A DNA stretch of 64,000 nt from Isoetes taiwanensis (lineage: Eukaryota > Streptophyta > Lycopodiopsida > Isoetales > Isoetaceae). Within the stretch, counting starts at the first letter, position 1; every line of letters starts with the position of its first letter. Of this stretch, positions 23,372 to 34,490 are shown in pieces. The notes beneath the pieces are model-generated. The model saw only the letters and a program-made list of their open reading frames with translations, searched no databases and was not told the DNA's origin. The translations under genes and the position numbers were made by a program. Location of the stretch: NCBI GenBank assembly GCA_021234155.1, contig JAJEKV010000015.1:3318852-3382851 (forward strand), in the 5' to 3' direction.

Positions 23372-24083
23372 GGTATAAATTTATACAGAGAGATATTATA
23401 AATTTACTCTGAGGAAGGAAACTCTTGGAAATGACAGTATAGAACTATACGGAGATAATACTCATTGCCTCACAGAAAGAGGCAACATAGAGCAGCGGTA
23501 TAAATTTACCAGCTTCCACAGACACTTGTATTGGAAGCACTATGGGCTATAAGCGGCATAGCGGTACTTAAGCTTTGGCCTTGCGGCCACCTATTTCCAT
23601 ACTCCTTTTATCGGAGTTGAAGAAGCTCGCTGATCCATACCCTTCTTATTTGCTCTCCAGGAGCGTCCTCGGCTAGTCCCATACGGTCATGGCCCGTAAG
23701 TCTACTTTTCAAATACTGTTTAGTTTCTATTGTGTTTCAAAAATCTGTTAGAGTAGTAGCTCGAGGCGGTATAAATTTATCTTAGAGATGGCTCCACTAG
23801 TCCATTATAAATTATATGCCCGTGCTTTCGGCGGTATAAATTTATCTGGATTCGAACACAATCGGTATAAATTTATCGCGAAGTGTTCACAAGCGGTATA
23901 AATTTATCTCATGAAATGGCAATCCTAAATTTATCGTTAAGAACGCGGTATAAATTTATAAGATGTATTCGCAGGCGATAAATTACTCTTGCTTCGGCTG
24001 CGAAGTAGCAACAAATTTTATCGCAGATCCGGTATCTCGATATAATTTATCTGGCTCGAGCTTCGAAGATATATAAATTTATC
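23372..24083. repeat. Palindrome cluster 1: GGTATAAATTTATC about every 30 bp
   Basis: Good copies of GGTATAAATTTAT(C/A) start at 23372, 23497, 23768, 23833, 23864, 23895 and 23947. Weaker copies lie at about 23395, 23804, 23924, 23975, 24010, 24039 and 24068. The core GATAAATTTATC / GGTATAAATTTATACC is self-complementary. In 23768-24083 start-to-start spacing runs 36, 29, 31, 31, 29, 23, 28, 35, 29, 29, while the 15-18-bp spacers differ, many carrying TTCG-like bits. Between 23510 and 23768 no copies occur. No protein reading is consistent across units. The motif could be a bound site, such as subterminal transposase sites, or a decayed satellite. Confidence 0.85.
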
Positions 24084-25786
24084 TTGGTTTCAAATTGTTT
24101 GAATCTTGGTGTCTGGTGTAGAATAGACAGAACCTTAATATATTTTAGTAATATTGTTGTGTTTTAAAGCTTTAAATAAGACAAAAAAGTATTTAATTAA
24201 TTGCATGCGTTTATGCCCTTTTAGCCTCTGTTTTTCTTGTTTTTGTGTCAAAAGTCAAAAAATATTACTGTTTCTTACGGAAAATGGTTTTTAGCATACG
24301 ATTCAGGCCCAAGGATAAAATTTGGCGCAAAGGCCAATCTTGAGGCCAATCTTCCAAAGGTTGCCTGTATGGGAGCCCGCAGGGCGATGCGAACTAAAGA
24401 CGGGCGTGAGTGCGTACCGCGAGCGCAAGAGAGAGCAAACCAAGCGTAGCGTGCACAGTACTTGTGCCATCGGTCGGGGAAGGGGCAAGTACAAAGTAGG
24501 ATTATTATCTGTAAGCCAAAATTATAAACACAGCCGACTCTGACGAATGAACTTTTAATGAAGTGCATGCATGACAATGAGGAAGTCTTCTATGTTCTCA
24601 TAGTAAAATGCTTAGATTAAGCATGTGCAAGCCCGGGGCGTGAATGAGTACATATAAAGAGAATTACAAGAGGCTGGCTATGTAAGTTATTCTTAGTGGC
24701 TTCGTATAAATTTATCAAAAGTCATCCTCGCTTGCTTTTGCATTATTCTGGATATAGTGGACATTTGATGCTCGATTGGTGCCTTAGATGAAAGAGTGTT
24801 GGTCAAAGATGCGGTACCCCACTCTTATGCTCGAGGAAAAATGTTGAGGAAGTAGAAGAAGAAAGAGGAAGAGGAGGAAATAAATATGCAAAGGGAAAGG
24901 GTATGAAGCATTCCTGTGCGTGAATCTGACCTCCACCAAAAAAGACTAGAACCACAAAAAGGCATTGACTATGATGTGAAGCTCTTGAAGGCTCAGGGTG
25001 GGATATTGTTGTGGCTTGGTAGACAAGTCAAGTGCTATTCTCAAAAGCAGTTAATGACACTAAAGCTGCTTAGCGGAAACAATTTCATGACATTGAGCAC
25101 ACTAATAGAGGCCGCCTAAAAATGAAGATGGGGTCGGAGTTCTTAGTCACTGAAAGTATGCATGGCATGTGGCTACTCTCAAGCAAAGAATGAGAAAGGA
25201 ATCACTCATGCCCGTGTGGCCACTAGTTGTAATGGTTGGCCGAGTCTAGTACAATAACTAAAGATTATAAAAAAAGGCTAACATTAAGTTACACATATTT
25301 TTGTACTTGGAGGCACACATAGTTACAAAGCAAGGAAGGAACTTTCAAAAGAAGAATAAAATAGCAGTTTGGAAGGCGTAGAAGCACATATCTACGTTGG
25401 AGTCACTGACGAGGAAGCAAAGGTCATTCTTGAGTGAGTCATAATCCTAGGCAATGACTTGATTAAAATGAGTCTTATAGACAAGATCCGCTTCATGCAG
25501 GAATCGTAGAGTTCAAGCAAGTGCATGAGGGAGGACTTCAAAACAAAAGAACAAGCTCCAAGAACTTGAGAAGCTTGTGTCCGCAGTCTTTGCCTGCGAC
25601 TACGATTGTTCGGACAGAAGCCCATAATGGCGTGAGCGAGATCGGCTGATTACTTCGACTTGCTTTGAGATGGTCAAGTAAGTAAAAGCTTTTAATTTAG
25701 TTGTGCGTAGTATGCTTAGCATAAGCGGTTTGTATATTAACTTGTCGAACTTTGTAAAATGCGTGCCAAAAGGAGAGACCAGCCAC
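24084..25786. other. DNA between the two palindrome clusters, with coding-like pieces
   Basis: One lone palindrome core lies at 24704-24716. A purine-rich patch at 24840-24905 encodes an acidic EEV-EEERGRGG-like run. Open plus-strand stretches at 24916-25119 and around 25390-25640 (VGVTDEEAKVILE) look protein-like but are broken, and equally long minus-strand frames overlap them. The family is unknown. Confidence 0.3.
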
Positions 25787-25984
25787 GGTATAAATTTATC
25801 ACGGGTACTTGATCCACCGGTATAAATTTATCTGAAGTGACTGAGACGCGATGCGGTATAAATTTATCACAGTCACCAGCTGCGGTATAAATTTATCTGG
25901 TGCACGGTAATGACTATAGTAATTATCTAGTGACCCGGTACGGTATAAATTTATCACGCGATGCTGATCCTGATATAAATTATC
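25787..25984. repeat. Palindrome cluster 2: same GGTATAAATTTATC motif, about 30-bp period
   Basis: Copies start at 25787, 25819, 25855, 25884, about 25912 (degenerate), 25942 and 25972, giving intervals 32, 36, 29, 28, 30 and 30. Five copies keep all 14 bases exactly. The 14-18-bp spacers are unlike those of cluster 1 and often contain GTGAC or GGTGC-like pieces. Same family as 23372-24083, separated by about 1.7 kb. Confidence 0.87.
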
Positions 25985-26125
25985 TGAGTAGGTGGTATTA
26001 AGGTGTGCAATAATATGGTAGACTTCACAACAAGCGGCTTGTTAGCCATTGAACACTAAAATACTTGTGTTAGATGGAGTCAACGAGTGTGGGATCTTCA
26101 AGAAGAATATTTTGTATGTTAGAAG

Positions 26126-26365
26126 ATGGTGAAATTTGGAAAAGAACAATCTAGCTCTGGGAAAAAACCAAAAAAGGTGGTGAGGCAAAACAAAAAGCTT
26201 ATAGGCATTGTTATTGTACCTGCTTGGGCCGACTCTGAGTTTGAAAAAATTTTTATGGGCTTCTAGAAAAAGTTGTGGCCAAAGAATTTACTCTCATACA
26301 TTGAGGAAATGGCCAAGAAGCTAGGCATTAAGCCACATTTATTATGTAGTGTTCTTTTTTCTTAA
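26126..26365 (+). pseudogene. Coding-like fragment, family unknown
   Basis: From an ATG at 26126 the frame reads a lysine-rich start (MVKFGKEQSSSGKKPKK), then LIGIVIVPAWADSEFEKIF, one TAG stop, and then KNLLSYIEEMAKKLGIKPH before ending. The continued protein-like composition after the single stop suggests a mutated coding sequence. It begins about 140 bp after palindrome cluster 2, so that cluster occupies its promoter position. It may belong to the same element as the DUF7869-type pseudogene, transcribed divergently. Confidence 0.35.
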
Positions 26366-26769
26366 TTTTGTCACGATCACATTTTTCCCTCTGTGATGAG
26401 GAAAGACATTGTCACACTTGACGGGGAATTAATGGCTGGCTAAACACCGGAGGTGGGAGGGAGTGCAAGGCTTTATATCCAACCTCTACCTCACAGAGAT
26501 ACTATTATCGAGAGGCAGTACATTAGCAGGTGGGTAAGTTTATACGATACTTATTTGTTTAAATGCGTTTGTCTGCAGTTTTCTTCTTGAGAATAAGAAG
26601 AAAGGCCTACCAGGGATTTTAAGCCTGGTTGGGGCCAAGGAGAGGCGAGGCTGAAAGCAATTGAGCAAGGAAAGCAAGTCGGCGCACTACTTGATTTGAG
26701 GCACTACTACGAGAGATTTACCACGGTATTTTAATTAAAGGGCGTCAGTCAGGGGTTGTTGAGGTGACT

Positions 26770-27010
26770 GCAGTAGGGACTCACTGAACAAACAAAACTT
26801 CGTTATGCATTCTTGAGATATTTCATATGGCTTTAAAAATCGAGATGATACTTTGGCGAGGCTTTTACTCCATTTACGTCCGTTCTTTCTTGGATAGCCT
26901 AAAGAAATCCACGACATCACGAAAGCGGAAGTCTCATCATTTTTCATTCGAACTGCCGATGTGATTAACTGCAAAGCCATTGGGGAAACATGCATGGGCT
27001 GGCTGCGTAT
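26770..27010 (+). pseudogene. Coding-like fragment, strand uncertain
   Basis: On the plus strand, across two stops, there is DISYGFKNRDDTLARLLLHL, then PKEIHDITKAEVSSFFIRTA, then INCKAIGETCMGWLR, which reads like a real protein. On the minus strand an uninterrupted 86-codon frame with its own ATG (26735-26995) overlaps it. I favour plus because the neighbouring 26126 fragment is plus, but neither is recognised. Confidence 0.3.
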
Positions 27011-27049
27011 AGTAGCTTTGAATTTCTTGCTTTTCTATTTACTTTAACA

Positions 27050-27136
27050 CCGCAGTATAAATTTATACCACGGTAAGCCTAAATGGTACGAATTGCTTAT
27101 CACAGCTGACAATTGGCGTACATAAATTTATACGCC
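27050..27136. repeat. Two isolated long palindromes with the cluster core
   Basis: 27050-27073 has the core GTATAAATTTATAC flanked by CCGC-A on the left and C-ACGG on the right, giving a 24-bp imperfect palindrome. 27115-27136 has arms GGCGTA and TACGCC around CATAAATTTA, a 22-bp palindrome with one extra base. The arms differ between the two but pair within each. Confidence 0.7.
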
Positions 27137-27199
27137 ACACCATAACTAACTTATTTTGTTCGTTTTCTTTTCTACGCTTAATGTTTAATTGCTTTTTGT

Positions 27200-27890
27200 T
27201 TGTGAGCTAAAGCAATCATGAAGGACATGGTGGTGGTCGTAGAGAGAAATGAAGCTGCTTTAGACATTTCCTTATTGGTTTTACTACACAGTATGAGCCA
27301 AAATATGGTTCGAACAATACAGCGAATGAAAAGGCTCTGCAGCGCCTTCGGTTTTCAATTTGTTCTACAAGGTAGAGACCCTACGCGGCAGGAGGCGTAG
27401 TATCTACCATTATCAGAAACCCACCGCGGTTAATTAATAATTTATTTGTGGTTTTTCTGCGGAAATTTGGGTTCTGGGTACATTTTGAGGGCTCGGGCTA
27501 CATGGCCGTTTTGGCCCTTAAGCAAGGCGCTGATATTTATCTCCGTCGACATAGACGGGACAAAATAAGTTTCATAAGGAACCCGGGGATAAGCTCTTGT
27601 AGATCCTTTCTGGTAGCTTGAAACTGGGAGCAGAGTCTTTGGCGATGTGAAGGCACATATCACCAATCCGACCTCCACTTGCGGGAAGAAGAGATGAGGA
27701 ATTGGGTTTGTCGATCACTGGAGCTTTGTGGTGCTGAAAGCGGCACTGTACCATTAGAATCGGAAGGAGCGTCTGCCTTTATTAAAACCTGCATAGAGAC
27801 ATATCCTAAAGAGCAGAGTCACATTAATTTTGGGAAGAGCCACCTCCGTATAAATTTATCGAGGCGATTATTTTTAAATTAACTTTCATT
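27200..27890 (+). other. Short open frames with one more palindrome
   Basis: A 60-codon frame from ATG 27218 (starting MKDMVVVVERNEAALD) and another stretch at 27679-27882 are open on the plus strand; a 78-codon frame at 27442-27678 is open on the minus strand. None is recognised. At 27843-27864 the palindrome core GTATAAATTTATC appears with arms CCTC and GAGG, the last copy in the window. Confidence 0.3.
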
Positions 27891-30105
27891 TATATCTAGG
27901 TGCTAGAATTTCAATATATTTTGATGAAGATTTTTCAAAGCTTTGAAAACTTTAATACTTTTAACAATGCTTAAAATTAGAACAATTGTTAGTTTTTGAT
28001 TTTATGATTTCACACTCTTTCTCTTTTCTATGTTTTGATTTTCTTAGTACTTATATTAAGCTTTTAAAAAGACAAAATTATATTTCCTTCTATTTTCAAC
28101 AACAAATACTTAATGAGTTTTAAATTTAATGTCTCTCTCCTCAAAACAAGTTTTTTTTTTTTTGCCCTTTTTTAAAATTGAAGGCTTAAAAATGTTGCTT
28201 TTGGGGTATTTCGAATCTTGTTGCTCAACAATGCATTTTGCTCCTATTTTGTCCATTTTTCAAGTTTCCAATTTTATAAAGGAATCTTTCCAAGCACTTC
28301 TTAAATAAGTGCGTTTCATTTTCGCTCTTGTTTTTCTTCAGTGAGTCAATCAGGGGTTGACATACCCAAATGCAGGTTCCTTAGCGGATTGTCCCGATTT
28401 TGATGCAGCGTGGGTTTGAATCTCCTTTGTGGGGCTCGAGAATCAGAATGCAGGAATTGAGAATTCAACCTTACACGAATCTTGTGAACCATTTTGAAAG
28501 GTGCATTTGAAGCATGAATCCATTACCTTGGTAATTCCGGCTGGGTTGAGGCGCATCTTTCCATGTTGAAATACTGGCAGAGGCTTATAGATAGTCATTG
28601 CTCCTTCCATAGGAATCACCTCTTAGATCATCAATACCAACCGTCATTCGTTGCGGCCTCCTTTGCAACCAATTGTTTGCCAACCTTTGATTCAAACAAG
28701 CGAACAACCTTGATAATAGTCAAGATGTAGGCCGAATTAATGAAGGGGTTGGATAATCAATCACGACCATGCCCATAGCAAATCTGCTTTTGAAATCTTT
28801 GAACGCACATGTTGGTATTTTAGAAGAAGACAACGGGTAAAACTAAACTCAGGCACAGTATATTTAAAGTTGTCTTTAACAATCTATGTTGATAACTTTG
28901 TCTACATTGGATGCTATCTTTGTGAGACCTCCGTACGGGAAGTGGATAGTAGCGCGACAGGTTTTACGTAATAAACCTGAATAAACCCCACCGTCTTTCA
29001 GGGTAAATTTTATACTTAATTTAGAACAACCTTGCAAACCATGTTTGCAAGCGCAGCTTTTCCACGGAATACCAAGTGTGTTTTTAGATGGGCCTGGTGA
29101 GAGAGTACCAAGAATGGGTTCATAAGCCTATACTAAGCAAAGAACTCCTCATTTCTTTGAAAATAATAAATTTTGTGAGGTAATACATGCGACATCATAT
29201 AGTCCTCTATCAATTATTAGAGATTGTGCAAAGTTTTATCTCTCCGAGAAAAAAAGGAGTTAGCATTATGAACAAACTTGAAGTTATTGTCTGTCTGAAG
29301 CAGTGATGAACATAGAAGACTTTCGCGTCTTGATTCATTCAATTGTCTCTTCTCACGATGTAGCCTTGATCATTGTCTGCACTACGATAGTGGGTAAACC
29401 TGTGGTATAAAGCATTTTACGGACACAAGTTATTGCGGTACAAAGGGGCATCTTTATCTGGACACTAACTGAATATGTTATACACAGTTCTATTCTATTC
29501 TATTCTTTCATGTGAATACAAGGCTTCTTGGTAGGATTACCTCACTTTTTATTACTTTAAAGCGAAATTATTGCGAGGAGGATGTTGCGACATGGAGCGG
29601 GGAAATGCCATATTCTTTGTGAGTCTAGTCGACCCACCTCACTTGTCATTTTGGCCATTTTCAAATTAGTCACAGGCATGTTAGACAATAGAACTTTGTT
29701 GTATTATGATCATTAAAAGCTGAGGACTACGAGCAAAAAGCTCTACGCTTACTTGAACATAAAAGCATGCACAAAATCGATTGTATTATATAGCCACCAC
29801 ATCCCCAAAACAATTGAGGATAAGTATAACTTATTTATTTGCTTATTATAATTTTTATTACGGCATGATGGCTAATGTGCCTTGGATTGAGTATATGTTG
29901 AATGAGTCGTCATGTGTAAGCTTACCTGCCTTATTATATTCATGGGGAGTATTTATTATTCTAGACTATTTTTTTCTTCTCTTTTTCACTAGATATTTCT
30001 CTTTCGAGATATGTACAATACCTTTTTTAAGGCCACGAAAGGTAGCATTTTTTACTAGCCATTACTTCCTTACACAACTTTAATTAAATCCCCGAACGGG
30101 GTACG
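27891..30105. other. AT-rich stretch with faint coding relics
   Basis: 27891-28350 is strongly AT-rich with a T-run near 28150. On the minus strand at about 28500-28625 a short stretch (MEGAMTIYKPLPVFQHGK) looks protein-like. On the plus strand LTIYVDNFVYIG near 28870-28915 resembles a polymerase active-site neighbourhood, but no other such motif supports it. A short (TTCTA)n run lies near 29488-29508. No gene is called. Confidence 0.3.
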
Positions 30106-30107
30106 TG

Positions 30108-30500
30108 TGCTGGGGTTTTGGCGACCCATAGACACTTTGGCCAATTTGTATCTCTCACATCAGGTGTCGGTCTCATGTGCTTGGGCTTGTTGGAAGCTGG
30201 TTCCAGAGGAACTTTCCAGCGGTGTAGTAGCATGCTTGTCTTTGTTTCAGTGCTCAAATCTGCTGTTTTCCGGGCTGTGTGCTACAGGGTTTTACGTGGC
30301 GGCTCTTAGACACTTTGTGGTTGTATCTCTGGCATCGTTAGCCGGTGATTTTCCTTATTGCTTGGAAGCTGTTGGAAAGCTGGTTCAGAGAGCTTTCCAA
30401 CCCGGTGTATAATTGCCTGCATGCTTGTCTTTGTTTCAGTGCTCCAAATCTGCTGTTTTCCGGAGCTTATTGTGCTAGGGTTTTGTGGCAGCCCTTCTTC
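30108..30500 (+). repeat. Tandem repeat, unit about 190 bp, two and a fraction copies
   Basis: 30108-30281 and 30282-30473 share GGGTTTT, TAGACACTTTG, TTGTATCTCT, GGAAGCTGGTTC-like, GAGCTTTCCA-like, AGCATGCTTGTCTTTGTTTCA, TGCTC-AAATCTGCTGTTTTCCG and TGTGCTA. A third unit starts CTAGGGTTTTGTGGC at 30474 and fades. It lies just before the GC-rich LINE A, so it could be tandem promoter monomers of that element, but nothing similar precedes LINE B. Confidence 0.8.
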
Positions 30501-32399
30501 TTCCTTCTTTGAGTATAGCCTGCGCGTCTTAGTTGTTGGCCTTGGCCGCGCGGTGTGAAAGGTACAATAATGTTGTACTACTAATGAAGGTTACGAGAAT
30601 GTTTTACTAATTCATACCTAGTTCGGTGGTGTATTTGGTAAGTATTTTCAATATGAGGATTAAGCGTATGTTTTAGTAAATGTCGAAAAGGTTTAGTTGA
30701 CTAGCCCAAAGGTGCTCACACTTTGGCGTTCTTGAGCCCCAAATTCAATTCTAAGGCTTACTTTCCGCGGCGGAGATCCCTCAAACTTTGGGGAATTCAT
30801 GGCCACCGAAGATGGGCCGACACAGGAAACAAGGCGAGGGCGTAGCACAACCGGTCCGTCGGCCATCATGAATGGAAGAGTCATCCTCCATAGAAGAAGG
30901 AGGCTGAGGCTGAGCTAAGCCCCTGTGAGCCAGCGCGGAAGGGATTAATTGCTCGGAACCACATAGGAACTCTGCCTCGGCGGGAATTTGGAACCACGTC
31001 AAGCGGGAATGGAGGCTAGCGGTGCTGCATTATTGAGGCTAGAGTGCGCGTGGCATGGCGGTGGAGATGAGTCTCGGCATCCCATGTGCTCAAAAGGCAA
31101 TCGAGTGAAAGAACATTATCCTGAGCTTGGAGACGCGCTTGCGGCGTAATGGAAGATAGCCTTGGCCTTGCGCCGGCTGGCGGCGAGGCGGCGAGGATTC
31201 TTGACATGCGGGCGCCTGGGCCTGTGTTCATCACTGCGGACTGCCATGACGGGGAGAGGGAAAGCGTACTTAATCACGGGGGAGGCGATGGTCCCTTGTT
31301 GTCACCGACCCCGGTCGGTAAGCGGCCACCACCATGGCCGCGGGGGCCTGGTGCTCTTGCGAGCGGCCAGACAACCGGGATCGCCCGAGTAGATGAGCAG
31401 CGAAGCCGGCCCTCAGCGCGCGTGTCGCGGGGCTGAGCCCGCGCTCTGCGCTACTCGAGCACAGGCTCAGGCTGCGGCATCCCACCCAGAGACGAGCGGT
31501 CTCCCTCTGGGGTTCATAGTCGAGGCTGCGGCGGTCTTGAGGCGGGAGATGGCCAAGCGGCGGCCCGAGGCTGCAGAGAGCGTACTCGGAAAGCTTCGCA
31601 GTAGAAGCCTTGGCTCGAGGCAGCTATCATACGGCCTCCCAGAAAGCTGACCCGTCCCACATGCTGCTGCCCCGGCCACCTCCGGTACTCCATCATCACG
31701 GCCACCACCACCACCCCCAGCCCCCGGGACGGCCTTGCAGCCCACCTTGGACCCAGCGAGGCGCGGAGAACTCGGGGCTGTGGCTGACCACAATCGGTAG
31801 TTGAGGTATGCCCAGGCGGCCGGGGAGAGTCGCCCACAACTTATCAGGAACACACATTCTCACGATCCGGATGACATTCGAGCCGTTTCGCATTTCTGGC
31901 GGCGCGGGAAACGGCGGCGTGACCGCTTGTTAACCATATTCCGCGGTTAGGTTACGCGATGCGTGATGCCATATTAGCGAGGGCGGATGTTGAAGGGGAC
32001 ATCCACAATACATGGGCCGGATCTCACACGTTACGGCAGAGCCGCCTTGAGCCAGAACGTGGGGGTGAGCGTTACGCCAGCGAGTGCGGCGGTTGATTCG
32101 GCGGGATGCATTTGGCGGCTGCTCTGCTGCTGCAGGCCAGCGGCTGACCACGTGCCGCGTACGCTTACCTTCTACTACCACGGCCCCCTTCTCTGCTCCT
32201 GCCTCTGCTCCCTCGCGTACCCTCTCGGCCACATGTTTTGCCTCCGCGCTCCATCTGCTTCTCCACTTTCGAGCCTCTACTTCCGTCACTCCCATGACTC
32301 GGTACGCCTGCCATCCTATGTCGTCGGAATTTATACCAGAATTCTCAGCAGGCTACGTAGAAACTTCCACCTGCTAAAGAGGCAATCCCAAAACTTTCA

Positions 32400-33130
32400 A
32401 ATAGCGTGAGTATGGATCTCTATCTACTCTGGGGCAGAGACATCATGCAGACCACGGGCTACGATTTGTAGTTACCAACGACTCTCGGTCTTTAATACGC
32501 AATACGGGGCGGCGGGGTCGCATGGTGGGTGGCTTGCTACTCTGGGACAGCATAGCACATTCGGTTGCCCTCGAATAGGGCGGGAGACACAGCGGTACTG
32601 GGAGTTCGTGTACGCCAATACTGGTAAACGCCCTCTTTTTCGCGCTGTGTTTCCCTCCCTTGAGGCAGCACGCTATGGCGGCCACCCCGTCGATGGGATG
32701 GGCCAAGTAACAAGTCTATGATGACGCCTGGCTGACGCCAGCCCAGTTGGGTAAGTCGTCCTTCTTAAATTTTAATGCACGGGTAGGGTAGAAGCATTTA
32801 TCTGAGCAATTTCAGCGATGTCCTGGCGGCCTACATACTTAATGCTTTGGCTTGTAGCGGAGTGGGATAGCCAACTGATCACAACTTCCCAATGACGTTT
32901 ACTCACTGCTGGCATTTTGATATTTTAGCCTTTCCAGTGGCATTCATAAGTGCACATCTGACAGGACAGACAGAGGTCTAGTGGACTATGTGCTTGTAGT
33001 TCTTTGCCAAGATAACCATCTAAATGATCTGGATTTAGGGTGAGCACTGGGCGATCGGGATGAGGAGGTCGACTCGGATCACCTCCGCTATTGGACTGGT
33101 TTGAGCGCTGAGCCCACTATGCTGACCCCT
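32400..33130 (+). pseudogene. LINE A endonuclease remnant
   Basis: A GGVAT-like segment near 32525-32545 matches the corresponding piece of LINE B (50100-50130). Further on, LVDYVLVVLCQDNHLNDLDL at about 32975-33040 and DSDHL at 33071-33085 give the end of an APE-type endonuclease; the SDH triplet holds the catalytic histidine. Such enzymes nick target DNA to start target-primed reverse transcription. Frames shift several times and the N-terminal catalytic glutamate was not located. Confidence 0.6.
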
Positions 33131-33959
33131 CGTAGTCCTCTGGTTGATTTCGATTATGGCGGAGGATTTCTGCGGAATCTTTCATGAGCACGCCACTCGG
33201 TAATTCTAGGGCCTCCACACTGAAGCGTAGTGAGGCCATTTTGACCTTCTTCGGGATCGCGGAATGCTATTGACTTCCCCAGCGTCGCCCGCTGGGTGAC
33301 AACGACTAAGCATGCTTCGATGGTTTGATCTGGTTTTGTAAAAAAGCTTATAAGCAGCGACTCAAATCCATCACCGGTCAGGAAGTATTTTGAAACACTT
33401 GACCACCACACCTGATCTGGCGCCCATGAAGGACCGCAAAGCGATTTTGCTTATATGAGGGGAGATGTTGGCCTCTTTGGACACTCATCTCTCGAACCTT
33501 TGAAAGCGCGGAGTGCTTGAAGAGCGGCCAGCCCTCTGGGGACATCCGCGGCGGTGGAGCGATGCCCGGCTGACTCTGTTCCACTTGGGGGCAATGCGCC
33601 CATACCCCACAGGATGGCCCCCCCATTGAACCACCGTGGATGAGGATGTTGAGGAGGGCACGCGGCTAGCCTATGGGGCCCGGTGGCCCTCGATGGTACT
33701 CTTGGTAGGAGTTACTCAAGTGAGCGGCCAAGCTTGTCTGCGGTCCTCGCACCACCATTCAGGCATTCGGGGAGGTTTCCCAGACAATGGACCTAAGCCC
33801 GGGTTGTTCCCATTCTGGCGGAAAAATTACTGGTAGGTAGTCTGGGCCGGTCATAATCGGTTGATTATTTGCCAAAGCGGTTGGTGGCACATTCTTCAGC
33901 AGCGATTGGCCGGCAAATGGCGGCCGGATGTGCGGAAACTTCCCACTACGAAGCGAGCT

Positions 33960-34490
33960 TTACCATTTACGCCACTCAAATTGACCATATCTTTAGCTGC
34001 CCGGGCGATTGAAAACGGCCAGGAATCAAAACGGACTTGTCTTTGCTGTGGACTTACGCCGAAAAGGCGCGTCTGGTCGAAAAAGAGATTTGTGGAAGCT
34101 GGCCGTCAGCTGGGGAACTCCATTTGCACAATGCGCGAGGAATGCCGCCTCTGGCGAGGTTGTATGAGAGTTGTTTTGGCGGGGATCGATCATGAATAGC
34201 ATTTACGGTATGTCGAGAATTAAGCCCGGAGTTACCCCCCTCTGGCGGAGCACTTTTGGCCTCATTGTCAGTTGAGCCACGGCTTGCAGAGCATGGGGGA
34301 ATGGCATACATCGCTGCACGAATTAATAGCCGGCTCATATCACTGATTTGATGTTGCTTTCTTTGGCCCTGCGAAGAATATACGATCTCACGGATGCCTA
34401 GACACATTTGCAACTACAGGAGCTCTCTGGGTATCTTGGCGTCAATACATGCAGGCAGGGGTGGTTCTCATATCACTACGTCACCCCATG
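33960..34490 (+). pseudogene. LINE A reverse transcriptase remnant
   Basis: A DHIF-like block followed by ENGQESKRT and a damaged C-FVD segment (about 33985-34055) matches the TIDHIF...CFVDF region of LINE B. It is followed by a GTPFAQCA-like piece, then an IKPGVTPLW-like piece where GVRQGCPLS is expected (about 34220-34250), and a LMLLSLALRR-like piece where YADD-x-LLA is expected (about 34345-34380). The catalytic aspartates are not intact. Recognition rests on the order of weak blocks and the LINE B parallel. Confidence 0.55.

Noticed and set aside
23768-25984. CRISPR array
   Set aside because: Regular short palindromic repeats with unique spacers look similar, but the repeat is only ~14 bp and imperfect, spacers are ~16 bp, there are no cas genes, and the setting is a plant genome with LTR elements.
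28870-28920. Reverse transcriptase active site (YVDNFVYIG)
   Set aside because: A single motif with an altered second aspartate and no supporting neighbouring motifs in either direction.
31149-31853. Overlapping long frames on both strands
   Set aside because: GC-rich DNA has few stops; six overlapping frames with low-complexity proteins are expected there. Treated as the 5' part of LINE A.
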